Below are positions 46,181 to 58,252 of a DNA stretch of 64,000 bases, piece after piece. Location of the stretch: assembly GCA_946811695.1 (NCBI GenBank), contig OX328132.1, forward strand, positions 100,682,935 to 100,746,934, written 5' to 3'. The translations under genes and the position numbers were made by a program. Each line of letters begins with the position of its first letter. Within the stretch, counting starts at the first letter, position 1. The DNA is from Gonocerus acuteangulatus (taxonomy: Eukaryota > Arthropoda > Insecta > Hemiptera > Coreidae). The notes below the pieces were generated by a model. It worked only from the letters and a program-made list of their open reading frames with translations. It did no database searches and was not told the DNA's origin.

Positions 46181-46674
46181 TGCATAACTAAGCACTTTCC
46201 TCAGAATATTTGTAGTGTAGACTACATTTCTTAATAATTTGCTTTATATAACGCAGGAACTGGATACAGTCCCCCTAGTGAGAGACAGCGCTCCTCGTGG
46301 CGGCTTTGGGAACCTACGCACAGTGGTATTTTTAACTGATCTAGCTGGACAAAATTATTTTATCACGGATTCATATAGAAAATGACTTGCTGATCACGAA
46401 TATACCCTATTTTAGGGATCGGAAATAAAGTCTTACCGTTGTTTCCTAACTTTTCAGCAAAAAAGGCCGTTTTTTATTACGTTTTAAGTGTTAACCAAAA
46501 TTTTTTTATTTTATTTTTGTACTTTTTTAAAGGCAACAATAACAAAAAGCTTCAAGACTAGGTATTACAAATAATAATAATAATAATTGAAAAAAAATAC
46601 ATCGAAAATAATAATTGAAAACACAAAAATAGAACAAAAAATATAATCAAAATTAAGTTATCAAAACTAATAAA
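46181..46674. other. Unassigned; possible TE terminus at 46319
   Basis: CACAGTGGTATTTTTAACTG (46319-46338) resembles a transposon end, and a low-complexity AT-rich stretch follows. No partner terminus was found. Confidence 0.25.
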
Positions 46675-47188
46675 TCATTCTTGGTCAAGTAACGTTTCAT
46701 TCAACAAATTAATTATTTCACTTGTGAAGGAATGAAACTCTGCTTTATGTCGAAAAATTTCTGCACTCATACTAGAAATATACGGATCGCTCGAGTATAG
46801 TAAACAATGAAATACATCTTGAATATTCGATAGCTCCCCACTACTAGCAGATATACTTAAATCTTCTTCTACATCTGATTGTGTATCGTAATCCAATCTT
46901 GTATCAAGCCACTCACCAAAACGTTTCTCAATAACCCTTTTGTTCGGTTTGCTGTTTGCCACTTATCACGTAAATGTCTTAAGAATGTCTCCATTTTTTT
47001 TTTTCTGGTAAAAGAAATTGTTGGTGTACATTTTTTATACCTTCCTGGGTTTTTTCGACTTTGTAAGATCCAAACTTCGGAAACTTCCCTTTTCGATATG
47101 AGCATTTTTTCAGAAAATCAGTTATCATTTTTAAATTGTCAGATTCTGGCAGCCAATTCTTGCTTTTTAAAAGTTTAACGGGGGTCAT
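46675..47188 (-). pseudogene. Unrecognised coding remnant, two overlapping frames
   Basis: The frame at 47188-46979 reads PVKLLKSKNWLPESDNLKMI with a basic stretch, and 47105-46869 continues as FLRHLRDKWQTANRTKGLLR. The frame at 46962-46675 reads ANSKPNKRVIEKRFGEWLDT and DYDTQSDVEEDLSISASSGE. These look like adjacent parts of one protein split by frameshifts. It lies between two mariner-like remnants and so is probably mobile-element cargo or a transposase C-terminus. No family recognised. Confidence 0.35.
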
Positions 47189-47409
47189 TTTCGGTGTCTA
47201 CTAGGTAGGATCGATAAAGATTTGAAGAAATTTTTCAAAAATTCCGTCATGAGTGCAACCTCAATAGCTACTTTCCTTCGGAGGAAAATGCTAAAACCGT
47301 ACACAAATAGCATATCGGCATATTCACCAATAGTATAAATGGAAGGCATAATGATGAGCACTCTGCAGAAGCTCGTTACAAACTGATAAATGTTATTGAC
47401 AGTTCCCAA
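47185..47409 (-). pseudogene. Second DUF4817-like N-terminal remnant
   Basis: Reads MPSIYTIGEYADMLFVYG and then LSILPSRHRK, fitting the Y-x-x-x-E-Y-x-D-M-L-x-x-Y-G ... P-x-R-x-x-P pattern of the same family. Positions 47175-47276 repeat at 56009-56108 (GTTTTCGGTGTCTACT, AAGATTTGAAGAAATTTT). An end-like AACCCTGAAACACCCTG followed by TA lies at 47711-47729. Confidence 0.4.
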
Positions 47410-47734
47410 TGCTAATTCCGTGGTAGTATTAATCCTTATCCATGCTATTATTACTCCTCATGTTGACAATAGTTTTTATATTTGCGGACATATCTTCACT
47501 TTGAAAAACATTTAATATTAATCTTAGCGTTTATTATAAAGCAGTTAGAACAAATAAATAGGTTTTAATTATTTTATATAACGTAAATAATTCATAACAA
47601 TGAAAATGTTAAGGTGTGAATATCTGCTAAACAAAGTGTTCAGCCTTCAGAGGAAATTATTTTCTTGTTTTGAGGTCCTCAGTTCATATTTTCAGTTTGG
47701 TCAGTTAACCCTGAAACACCCTGTATATTAAATA

Positions 47735-48098
47735 GATGGTGCTAATGACCTAGGTAGTCGAAGCACCTTAATAAAAATAGCAAGGTAGGACTGTAACATT
47801 TATGGCAGGTTCATTTCATGTTGATTGGTAATGTTTTAATGCATTTAGTGGAGCATTACATAGCTCTTATAATTAGTGAGGTTCTATATAATAATAAAAA
47901 AAAAATATTGTTTGATTGGATGTACAAAAACTTATATTCTGTTGTAGAATAGCCCCTGAAGAGGTGCGAAAATATGCACGAAATATGTCGGGCCTATTAA
48001 ATAAAGTAGTATAAAGACAGGAAGACTGTTTTAACGACCCCATGCCTCCTAAGATCAAAAAGAAATTAGATATTTTTGTTCATCTACAAGAATAAACA
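47735..48098 (+). other. LINE-tail motif copy and unassigned DNA
   Basis: GGTGCTAATGACCTAGGTAG..CCTTAATAAAAA at 47735-47779 duplicates 44963-45000. The rest shows nothing recognised. Confidence 0.45.
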
Positions 48099-48099
48099 T

Positions 48100-48106
48100 A
48101 TATATA

Positions 48107-48158
<52 letters not shown>

Positions 48159-48186
48159 TGTGTGCGGGTGTGTGTGTGTGTGTGTA
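48100..48186. repeat. (TA)n then (TG)n microsatellite
   Basis: TA at 48100-48156, then TG-rich to 48186. Confidence 0.9.
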
Positions 48187-50204
48187 TGTTTAATTTTTTG
48201 AATAATAATTCTGTAATTCTTGAACAGTATGAACCGAGGATGATTTATTTTGAAAGTAAATGACAATAGAGTCCCGGTCTGTAAACTACTCATTATCATG
48301 ATTTATTTTATTTGTTGATTTTGAGAAACTTCGCCCTTCAATCTTCTTAGACGTTCCTCATACTTGTGGTAGAAGATTACAGGTGTTCTCTAGAATATGG
48401 CTTTTCCATGTTATTACTAGTTCTGATCCCAAAGCACGTTTTTGACGACTGTTTTCTCACCGTGAAGAAATCTCGCATTTTTTAGTGAAAAGTAAAATAA
48501 TATTTTATACCACTTATTTTATTTCTCAAAAATTAGTTTTACACAGGAAGTCTGATTTATTTATGTAGCTTTTAAAAGAAAATTTTTATTTGCCAAAATG
48601 TACCATGAAATGGTGCATTTTTGGTGGTGAAGATATTTGTAATGAAACTCAATTATCCTTAGTTTATTTGGGGTAGGGAAAAAGCTGCACTTAGACATGG
48701 TCTCCACTTACTTTACCTAAAAGTATATGTGTAGAAGTTGCTATCCTATATTTTTTATCGCCATACTCGGCCTTATTTGTGTACAGCCTAATAAAATAAA
48801 TGTCAATTAGCTATGCGATTATTTTAGGAAAAACAACTTTACTATTATTATTTTCTGCGGAGAGTTGTTGAACATTTTGTGCTAGCAAGTAAATAAACAT
48901 TAACTTTGAGATCCATCTACTATCTCGTGTGAAACTGTTTTTATATTATAATGAATTTATTCGTTATGCGCAGGAATCAAAATTGTTATTTTTTTATCGA
49001 AAAAATTAAAATTTAACTGTTAAAAAACTTGTATTTCCATAAGTTAAAAAATAAGTGTTAAAACAACATTTATTTAAAAGTTTTAACAGTAAAAGTTGTA
49101 TAGGAACTACTAAAAGAAAGTACAAGGAAATAAAAGTTAATCCAATACTTTTATTTTTTTCAATGTGAAATACATTTTTTCAGTATTTCAATCAAGAATT
49201 TTAGGGTTTTGTTGGTTTACAATACCTGGATTAATGGTAAGAAAGAAAATACACACTTTCACACCTATACTGCACTTACCATACACCCCCCAGCCCAGCC
49301 ACTCAAGTAAGTGTTAAGAGAACGTTTTCAACCCTAAAGTACACACTAAATGATTATAGATATAATGTACATTATAGAAACTTATTTATATAACAGGATA
49401 TATTATTATTGAAATTGAATTAATTCTTCGAAATAAGTGAAATATTCATTGTTTAAACTTTTTTTTGTTTATTTACTGAAATATATTCGTTGATACTAAA
49501 CAAAAAATGAACGTCAGTAGCTCAAATTTATAACTTTTAACTTATTCCTATAAAATATTTTAATAACAATTGAAAAATAACAGTAGAAAAAACTTTTTTT
49601 AAAAAAAATTTTAAACCCCGGAAGTTATTTTTGATTTTTTACTTTTTCAAAATAAAAATAAAAGTAAAAAGTTAAAAAATACTTTTTTTAAAAAAAAAAT
49701 TTGTAAAATAAAAATTGTTTTTGCCCCTGGTTATAAGCGCAAATTTTAATAAAGAGGAATATGCCGAGAACAGTTAACAGTAAGACATTGGTTACTAATT
49801 TATTCAAGACAGAACTCAAAAATACATTTGGAATACACCACCCCATTAAATAAAATATGACTTCAATTAGATAGAATAATTGCTGTTTCTTTATATAAAC
49901 CCCGTTTATCTATTAAATAATAATAATCCTTCAAATTAGTAGTGCTATCATTTGATTCAGCACAAAAAAATACCCAAATCAGGAAGATTCAAATGCCAAC
50001 AAGTAGTCCCCAAATCGGGTGCTTGGCAACACTGTTCAGCGGTAAATGCCATCGTGGACCCCCCCCCCCCCTATTATTCTTTAAAGAGATATCATTATGA
50101 TCATGAAAATTTCATTTGGGAGGTATAACCAGTTACTCATATCTTTTATTAAATTGTACATTAACAATAACCGTTTTGGCTCATCTGTAATATAGGGAAT
50201 GTTT
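48187..50204. other. AT-rich interval, nothing recognised
   Basis: Low-complexity A/T stretches (for example 49560-49720) and a C run of about 14 at 50059. No coding signal. Confidence 0.4.
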
Positions 50205-50527
50205 AAAAATAGATACTTTAGAAATTAATTTAATTTTTCATATTAACAAAGATGTTTAATTTTTGGTTACGTTTGGAGTAAAGGAAGGATTAGAATAAAA
50301 TATTTTATTTTTAGTCATGAAAATTTTTGGGAACTTCGTATATTTTCCTTAACCGCAAGGTTACCATTCGAAAGCTTACTAAATCCTCTACGTAAAAGAT
50401 TCTGAAGTAATTTTCTATTAGTGGATGTCATTCGGAGAAATAAGTGCTTAAAACGGTAAATGTGTTTATTTTGTTCTTTTGAACGGGTTTTCGTAGTTGC
50501 TTAGCTCAGTTTTTAATTGGTCGTTTT
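50205..50527 (+). mobile_element. HINE interior fragment
   Basis: TTGGTTACGTTTGGAGT, AAGCTTACTAAAT and CATTCGGAGAAATAAGTGCT follow the order of copy C. It lacks both ends and abuts the next 5' end. Confidence 0.7.
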
Positions 50528-50664
50528 TTAGCGCGGTTCCTCCCTCCCTTCATAGGGAGGAACCCCGCTTATAAGGTTGATCTCATGAATCAATCCGGAA
50601 GTGCCGACTAGAAAATTTCGCGTTTCAGAACCCCTAGAGACCGAAAATAACGGTGGTTAAAATT

Positions 50665-50725
<61 letters not shown>

Positions 50726-50870
50726 CTGTTTTTGGTCCGATTTTGATGAAATTTGGTACAAAAATCCGTCGTCCAATTTGAAAGGTCAAGTTCGTTAACC
50801 AGCAAAATCCGTCCACTGGAAGATGGCGTTTGGGGCGAAATTCGCGCAAAAAAAATCGTAACGCTTACAT
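50528..50870 (+). mobile_element. HINE copy D, truncated at its 3' side
   Basis: A complete 5' end (AGCGCGGTTCC at 50530, hairpin with GGGAGGAACCCCGC), (TA)n at 50666-50721, then the interior to CGTAACGCTTACA, where copy E begins. Confidence 0.75.
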
Positions 50871-51020
50871 TTTAGCGCGGTTACTCCCTATCTCCATAGG
50901 GAGAACCCGCTTATGAGGTTGACCTCACGACACAATCCGGAAGTGCCGACTAGAAACTTTCGCGTTTCAGACCCTATAGATCACGAAAATATAGGTGGCC
51001 CAAATTTGTGTGTGTGTATG

Positions 51021-51077
<57 letters not shown>

Positions 51078-51840
51078 TTGTCTGTTCGCGCTCTAGCAAG
51101 CTCAAAAATGGTCCCATTTTAACGAAATTTGGTACAAAAATCTGTCGTCTAATTTGAAAGGTCAAGTTCGTTAACCAGCAGAATCCGCCCACTAGAAGAT
51201 AGTTTTTGGGGCGAAATTCGCCCAAAAACTTGCGTTTTTGAGTTCATAAGCTTGTAAGTACTCGTTTTATAGGCTTCTTGGGCTAGGAAAACGAATGCAG
51301 CCATTTTCAAGGCGATAGCTTTAACCGTTTTCGAGAAAATTGGAAAAATAGTTTTTGAATACCGTTTTTGGTTTGGGTACTTAGAATCATGGGATTCAGT
51401 TGAAACATTTTCTGCATGTTCTACTTTCATTAAAACTAATATGTTGAAATTTTGGTTACGTTTGGAGTTAAGGAAGGGTTAGAATAAAATATTTTATTAA
51501 CAGACATAAAAAGTTTTGGTTACTTTGTATACTTTCCTTAATATCTCGAAAAAGGTTGAGAATCTTGGTAAACGGAAGAATACCATTAGAAAGCTTACTA
51601 AATGCTCTAAAAAAAGGTTCTAATGAAAGTTTTGATTAGGCGATGTCAATCGGAGAAATAAGAGCTTAAAACTTCAAATACGTCTGTTTTGTTCTTATGA
51701 ACGGGTTTTTGCCGTTCTTTTTGTAATTTTTGTCTCTTTCCCTTAGTTTTTTATTGCTTTTTATTTTTTTAAATCTTATATTAGGTAAATGTATTTGTGT
51801 TTAAAACAGGATAGTTAAAATGAGAACCAATTTTCTGTTG
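50871..51840 (+). mobile_element. HINE copy E, head-to-tail with D
   Basis: AGCGCGGTTAC at 50874 with its hairpin, (TA)n at 51009-51076, then the standard interior to about 51840. The 3' terminus was not found. Its 5' end is of the copy B type while its interior after 51230 is nearly identical to copy C. Confidence 0.75.
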
Positions 51841-52500
51841 TTAGAAATAGATGAGTTAGAAAAAGATGAGTACCTTTGCATAAATTCCGAGCAACCTGAA
51901 AATTTGCATGAAAGATAGGTACAACATTATAAGGGAATTGGGAAAAGCCCTTATCGATCCCATGAACAATTTTATTCGAGGTCAAAGTTCGCAAAAAAAG
52001 GTTTTTAGGATTTTTCAGCGAAACGTTTAGATTTATGATAAAAATAGTTCAGACAAAAATTGCAGATCGTGCAATTATGCACACAACATGTCCTCACACT
52101 TGTTTTCATTAGATTAACCATTTCTGACAAAAGGCGATTCCAGAATTTCCTTTACTTGTATTGAACATACTACGCCGGTGACTTGCCGAGGGGTCCATAG
52201 CTGTATACCTGCTTCTCTTTCTAAGGTCCTAATACCGTTAGAGTCATAAAGCTCGCAAAATGACGTGCTCGACATTTGATAATATTAAACTCAAACAAGC
52301 TCATGAAGTAGTTCCTCTTTTTTTCTCTCGGTTTACCTCAGTTATTAATTTTTTGTTATGTTGTATGCCTTATTTTTTAATTGGTTGCTGTTATTTTGAT
52401 TTTTTTTCAGTAATCTCATTCTTTTAAATAATAAAAATGTCTTTATTTATCACAATTAACCAATGTACTATATTATTTGTGCAGATGTTAATAAACGCTT
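51841..52500. other. Unassigned interval within the HINE cluster
   Basis: No clear similarity to other copies; no coding signal. Confidence 0.35.
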
Positions 52501-52511
52501 TATTATAAAAA

Positions 52512-53440
52512 AAAAGAAGTCCGACTCGCAGGAACTGCATCATCTTAGCGCGGTTCCGTTCTTATCCCTAGTCTAATTAGGAAAGATTAAAATAGAATCA
52601 GTTGTTATTTTGGTTCCACCAGTCTTGAAAGGTCTTGATTTATGATCTTACCTGTATGGGTCGGCCAACCCATAACTCGGCCAGAAAGGCCTTTGCTCAG
52701 AGGCATTTGGAAAGCCTTGGGATCTCTCTCTTTGAACACTACATTTTTAACAATAAATTGTTTTTCTTATTTTACTTAACCTGTTTTTTTGTCAAATACA
52801 TTATCCGACTATAAGCAATTAAAAAATAACAAGGAATAAAACAGACAAAAAGAACCGTTCGAATAAACGAAATCAATTACTTGAAAGTTTTAAACACTTA
52901 TTTTCCGAATGACATCGCCTAATCAAAACTTTCTTCAGAACCTTTTTTTTAGAGCATTTAGTAAGCTTTCTAATGGTAACCTTCCGCTTACGAATATTCT
53001 CAACCGTTTTCGAGATATTAAGGGAAGTATACAAAGTTACCAAAACTTTTCTTGTCTGTTAATAAAATATTTTATTCTAATCCTTCCTTAACTCCAAACG
53101 TAACTAACATTTCAAAATATTAGTTTTCATGAAATTTGAACATGCAGAAAATGTTTCAACTGAATCCTATGATTCTAAGTACCCAAACCAAAAACGTTAT
53201 TCAACAACTTTTTTCCCAATTTTCTCGATAATGGTTCAAGCTATTGCCTTAAAAATGGGTTTATTCCTTTTTCTAGGCCAGAAGCCTATAAAACGAGTAC
53301 TTGCAAGCATGTGAAGCAAGCGAAACGATTTTTTTCGAGCGACATTCGCTCCAAAAACTATGTTCCGGTGGGCGGATTCTGCTGGTTAACGAACTTGACC
53401 TTTCAAATTAGACGAAAGATTTATGGATCCGGACTCAGGG
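52512..53440 (-). mobile_element. HINE copy F, reverse orientation, 5'-truncated
   Basis: The 3' end reads on the plus strand as AAGTCCGACTCGCAGGAACT (52517-52536), with GCAGGAACTGC as the stem-loop and AGCGCGGTTCC at 52548-52558. The interior runs to CTGGTTAACGAACTTGACC (53383-53401) and stops at about 53440 without TA tract or 5' end. Its 3' interior (52640-52720) matches the special segment of copy C. Confidence 0.75.
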
Positions 53441-54335
53441 ATCGGTCCTAAAAAAAATCGGTTCTATCTTTTATTTGATTTTTGTATTTACTAATCTAAA
53501 ATAAATGTGTTTCATTTTTTATTTAAATTTTAACTTCCACTTATATATAACACAGATTTTTTTGGATGGCTTATATACAGGGGGGTGGTAACCTTTTCTA
53601 GCCAGGATAGGGCTAATGCCTTTTATGTAAACATTGACTGAAAATCAAAGATTCAAAAAATAATTGGTGAATGAGATTGCCGCTTATTTAGTTTTCTTAT
53701 AAATTAGAGATGTACATATATAAATGTTGAAAATAGAACTCATTGACACACAGGGTTATGTTGATTGTTGATCTTTGGTCATTCTTAGAGGCAAATATAC
53801 CTTCAATTTCAAACCTGAGCTAGAGAAAAATGTCTAAATAGCCTTTAAGTACATTTCACATTCACTTTGTATGTATGAGTGAAGGGGAGTTAAGGGAAAT
53901 TCATTTAAAGAAATTATGTGATGGCCAATGCCAACTAATCTGGGTTTGATTCTTTTATCAACGACCGCTGGCCACTCATTTCTTTCAGGGCCAGTAGGGA
54001 TAGTATTAATTTAATAATTTTATTAATTTATTATAGATACTATTATTATTTTTAAATTCATAACTATATTTCTGGGGCGCCATTGGCGGAATAACTGCTG
54101 CAATCAAATTAACATAACGCACTAGTATTTCTAAAGTGACACAACCCAAAAATCGCTGTTTACAGTTATGACTATGAAAAATATGGTAAATATGGCTTTA
54201 TCGACCATGTACCTAGCTCCCGAGCTTGTAAATCAGAGAGCACTTGTGTCACTCTTCCTGTCTTAATACTATTCCCCCTACATAGGCAAGTGTAGTGTGT
54301 GACACATGTTCAGATGCCATTTGTTTTGTTATTAT
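53441..54335. other. Unassigned interval
   Basis: No recognisable feature. Confidence 0.35.
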
Positions 54336-54339
54336 TTTA

Positions 54340-54485
54340 TTTTTTTTTTTTTATTTATTTTTTTTTTTTTTGGTGCATCTACTGCTGAGGTCATTAGCAC
54401 CATACTTATTGGTTTAGTTTTATGCTTGGTGGTCTAGAATGCCTTAAACCTAAAATTGACTTATACTATATTATGCACATATTTA

Positions 54486-54538
<53 letters not shown>

Positions 54539-55290
54539 CGTTGGATCCTTTTTTAACAAATACTGGATCAACCATTAAAAGAACCAAACTAGAGAAGTAA
54601 TATTTACATATTTACAAGTACTCATTCAAACAATAAATATTCTCACACACACAAAACACACTCAGACAATAAATTACATTCACTCTGGTGAAACATATAA
54701 ATTAATGATGTAAAAATATATGTACAAATTGTCAGGATTCAACTATATCATAATTATTTTTTTCCTTATATTTGGCAGAAAACGTTAATATCCTATAGAT
54801 AATCGATTAGCCTTTTCACAGATGGCTCTGTCCTACTCAAGATTTCACTCAGGGTATTTGGCAAATGGTGCCGCCGCCTTGCCTCCTCGAGCCGTGGGCA
54901 CTCCACCAAGATGTGCATTACATCAAGGAGCGCACCACACCGCTCGCAATGGGACCGGCGCACATAGGAGTATTTGTCCTCTAAAACCGGTCAAAAGTGC
55001 AAATCGCCAAGTTGCGTTATAATCTTTTCAAACATGCTAATCTTTAAGTTCGATAAATTGTCTATCTATTGGTAGCCAAATATTTTCCTTAGCTTTAGCC
55101 TGTTATTGTACAAACAGTCCTAACCCAGACATAGTTGGAATCACATAAATCTATTCTTCCGCACTCGTCTGAATATTTTCTTGCCCTTTCTATTGTGGTT
55201 AAGTTTAGATAAAATCTCCTATTGAATATGGAAGTGGGATGTTGTACTTTATCTTGCCACTGTTTTTTTATTGTTTTGTTGTTCAAATTG
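54340..55290 (-). pseudogene. LINE C-terminal fragment with 3' tail (minus)
   Basis: On the minus strand 54985-54825 reads DKYSYVRRSHCERCGALLDV then MHILVECPRLEEARRRHH, the C-x2-C...H-x3-C finger of LINE C-termini. The tail motif GGTGCTAATGACCTCAGCAG plus TAGATGCACC (54407-54377) leads into poly-A (54375-54340). A second A-run of the opposite sense (54486-54536) lies in the 3' UTR. Upstream 55286-55095 is an open but unassignable frame. Confidence 0.65.
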
Positions 55291-55299
55291 AACGTTTTT

Positions 55300-55620
55300 A
55301 GAGAGTATTTATCTGGGTACTTTTTTTATCCCAAAATAATGAGATATCGAAATTTTTAGTTACTTGTCGGGTCTTGTCGAGCCATATTTCTTTTACATAC
55401 ATGAAATTTAGGCTAATGACAATTGTCCAATGCGATAAAATTATCCGCCTTCATCCGCCATTTTGTTTTTTATTTATTTAAACTTGAATGTTAAGTTAGT
55501 TATTTATTGCGGCATTACGATTTTTCGTTTTTTCCAATGATGATTACAACGAATACCGAATTTTGTCGGAGTAAAAATTACGGCCGATATCGACAAATAA
55601 ATTCAATAGTTCCAGAGTAA
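55300..55620. other. Unassigned interval
   Basis: Nothing recognised except short AT-rich stretches. Confidence 0.3.
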
Positions 55621-55910
55621 CCACCCCCCCCCCCCCCCGCAGGAGGACCGATTTTGCTAGTTAACGAACTTGTTCAATCTCTTGTTATGAGAATACTACA
55701 TACTAAGTTTCGAGGCGAAAAAACAAAATCTTGTATTTACTGACACACACACACACTGGTGCGATTGAAAACCTCCGGCTGAGACCATTTCCGGTGTATG
55801 GAATACTAACAATTTAGGTTTTGGAAGAGTTTTGGCCAACTAAAACGCTATTACACCCAAAATGGAATATTCTTTATGAACTAAATGATCTTATTTAATT
55901 TATAGAACAA
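55620..55910 (-). repeat. Dispersed repeat with poly-C (copy 2)
   Basis: A C run of about 16 at 55623 is followed by HINE-like CGATTTTGCTAGTTAACGAAC and, from 55778 to 55905, the inverted copy of 2236-2365. Confidence 0.65.
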
Positions 55911-56110
55911 TACCTTTTTTCATTGAAAAAGTTTGATATCTCCAACCGCTTAGTAATTATTCCTTTTGTGGCCCGCTTATCTGGGCCACCTGTATATGTA
56001 TATATAAATTTTAACGGGGGGTCGTTTTCGGTGTCTACTGTGTAAGATCGATAAAGATTTGAAGAAATTTTTAAAAGTTCCGTCATGATCACAACCTCAA
56101 TAGCTACCTA
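55911..56110 (-). pseudogene. DUF4817-like repeat fragment, second copy
   Basis: 56009-56108 duplicates 47175-47276 with a few changes. The minus-strand frame reads MTELLKISSNLYRSYTVDTE. It is a remnant of the same mobile element. Confidence 0.4.
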
Positions 56111-56359
56111 AAAGTGCCCCATTTTCGCCATAAGCAATCAATCTAATATTAGCAAGCTAATAGTAGGTCAATCTAATAGTAGGTGAAACGGAAAGCACCA
56201 AAATTATGGAGGAAGTCGAGGATGAAGACGAAGATAACGATGACCGATGAAGATGAACTCTCAATAAAGCTTTATTGTGTAATAGGTTTCATTCAAAATT
56301 TGTATAAAAACTTCTAATTAAGGTCGAAAATTGTTTTTCATATGACCACATTGCACAAA

Positions 56360-56411
56360 AGAGCGAATATAATTTTGACCGGGTTTTGAGTGCAAATACT
56401 CCTATGTGCGG
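56360..56411 (+). other. Inverted 50-bp LINE duplicate at the LINE junction
   Basis: CAAATACTCCTATGTGCG (56393-56410) and TTTTGACCGGG..TTTT upstream are the reverse complement of 54960-55010. It marks where the long LINE stops. Confidence 0.6.
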
Positions 56412-57445
56412 CGTCGATCCACGAGATGATATCCATGAGTAAGACGTGTGTGGCCGATTCTTAAACGGGTTAAAACTACATCTTCGCGTATTTTCTTGTT
56501 ACTTGTAGGGCTCTTGAACACTACAGAGCTCTCCACATTTTTAATAAATAGCTCTTTATTATTAAAATCCTTCTGCCATTTATTATTCATGAGGTGTGTT
56601 TATGTAGCACTTCACATCTTTTGTATGAAGAGGAGAGGCGGGATCAGCTGTCATTATAGCCGACTGCCTCGCCAATTCATCCGCTTTCTCGTTGCCCTCA
56701 ATTCCTGTATGCCCCGGTATCCAGAGGAACGAAACGATCGTTTCTCTAAAGTACAAGGCAGCCAATACATTGAGGACCTCTTGTAGAAGTGAGTCCCTCG
56801 TAAATTTATTTTGGACTGCAAGCAGGGAACTATATGAGTCTGTACACACCAATATTTTTGTATCAAGAGCTCCGTAATGCTCAAGAGCTATTTTTATAGC
56901 TTGTATTTCCGCTCTATATATGTTCGTATGTGGATTCAGAGGAACAGCAAGGTTTTTCTCGCCGTCAATAAAGATTCCACATCCCGTACCAGTGTTCATT
57001 TTTAAGACATCTGTGAAGATAATTAGGTGATCTGGGAATCTATCAATAATTGCATTATATATTTCCTTGTATATAATGGGTGCCTTGTTGGATTTACTGA
57101 ACCGTGTAAGTGAGAGGTCTATGTTTATTTCTGGGAGAACCCATAGAGCTACGACCGGAGGCCGTGTCTCCAATAGGTTACCCCACGAGCCACCATATGT
57201 ATGAATTAATTCATTTGCTCTCCCAGCGGTCTAGTAATTGTACGTCTCTGGTGGAAGATATTTAATTCGTCAATGTCCGTTACAATTTTATGAAGAAAAT
57301 GCCTGCTATTCCATCGTAACGAGTTTACATATGAAAGTGTCATTAGCGCTCGCCTATGGTTTAGAGGAAGATGTCCGGCCTCGAGATGTAGAGCCTGTCT
57401 AGCTGGCGGAGCCACGACCTGCGTGAAAACCCATAGATTGTACAT
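56402..57445 (-). pseudogene. LINE 1 (I clade): RNase H and linker region
   Basis: 57445-57206 encodes the post-RT linker with LEAGHLPLNHRRALMTLSYV. 57173-56583 encodes RNase H: IIFTDVLKMNTGTGCGIFID (TDG core degraded to TDV), NIYRAEIQAIKIALEHYG, CTDSYSSLLAVQ and the end motif SFLWIPGHTGIEGNEKADEL. 56590-56402 continues with RLRIGHTRLTHGYHLVD, then breaks off. Separate frames show frameshifts, so it is inactive. RNase H after RT with a C-terminal finger is the I-clade plan. Confidence 0.9.
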
Positions 57446-58213
57446 CTATAATCAACTCTGGACCTTATCAATGCGTCAAATATTTTCAGGAGTATCGATT
57501 TTTCGGCACCCCATTTGAATCTACATAATGTCTTTAGGATTCTGAGGGATGCCTTGCACCTCTGGTTTGTGTAATTAATATGGTGCCTCCATCTCAATTG
57601 TGCATCCATTATTAATCCAAGGAACTTATGTCTGTCTAAGGTAACCACAGAGCCATCCAACACCAGTGCAGGATGATTATGTAGCCGCCGAAGCCTGCAA
57701 AAGTGAACTGCCAGTCTTATCAGCTGAGAATATAAAACCTCTTTTCTTAGCGACTGTACAAGCTGTGTCAATTGCCCCCTGCAGACCCCGAGCTTCTTCA
57801 TCTTTCGGCGGATGCGATATAAATAGGGCTAGATCGTCTGCGAAGAGTGACCTGCCTATTTCTTCACGTACATTATCAGCAATTCCATTTATCGAGACAA
57901 GAAACAGGGTTACGCTGATGACGGATCCTTGAGGGATGCCATTTTCCTGTACACGTAGCGATGACAGGGCATCGCTTATTCGTACTCTGAATGTTCTTTC
58001 TTCGAGAAAGCTCTTGAGAAATAGGGGTAGTCGTCCCTTGAACCCCCATCCATGGAGCCTCTGAAGAATAACATACCTCCATGCCCTGTCATATGCCTGT
58101 TTCATGTAGAAAAGAATGGCTGTGATATGTGACACGTAGTCTGCAAGGCTGAACGTAGAGCTGAAGTAATCCGCGAATACGTTTGCGACTTCCAACGGAT
58201 CATCAATGTACAC
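57361..58213 (-). pseudogene. LINE 1 (I clade): reverse transcriptase, internally deleted
   Basis: 58213-57677 encodes the RT palm: MKQAYDRAWRYVILQRLHGW, ENGIPQGSVISVTLFLVSIN and the catalytic FADDLALF box. The N-terminal RT motifs are replaced by a direct join from FADYFSSTFSLADYVS to AILFYM, an internal deletion. 57801-57361, in another frame, encodes the thumb: VTLDRHKFLGLIMDAQLRWR and KWGAEKSILLKIFDALIRS. The frameshift and deletion make it non-functional. Confidence 0.9.
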
Positions 58214-58252
58214 TCCAGCATTTTGAAGAACAGGGATTTGTGGTCTTGTGCT

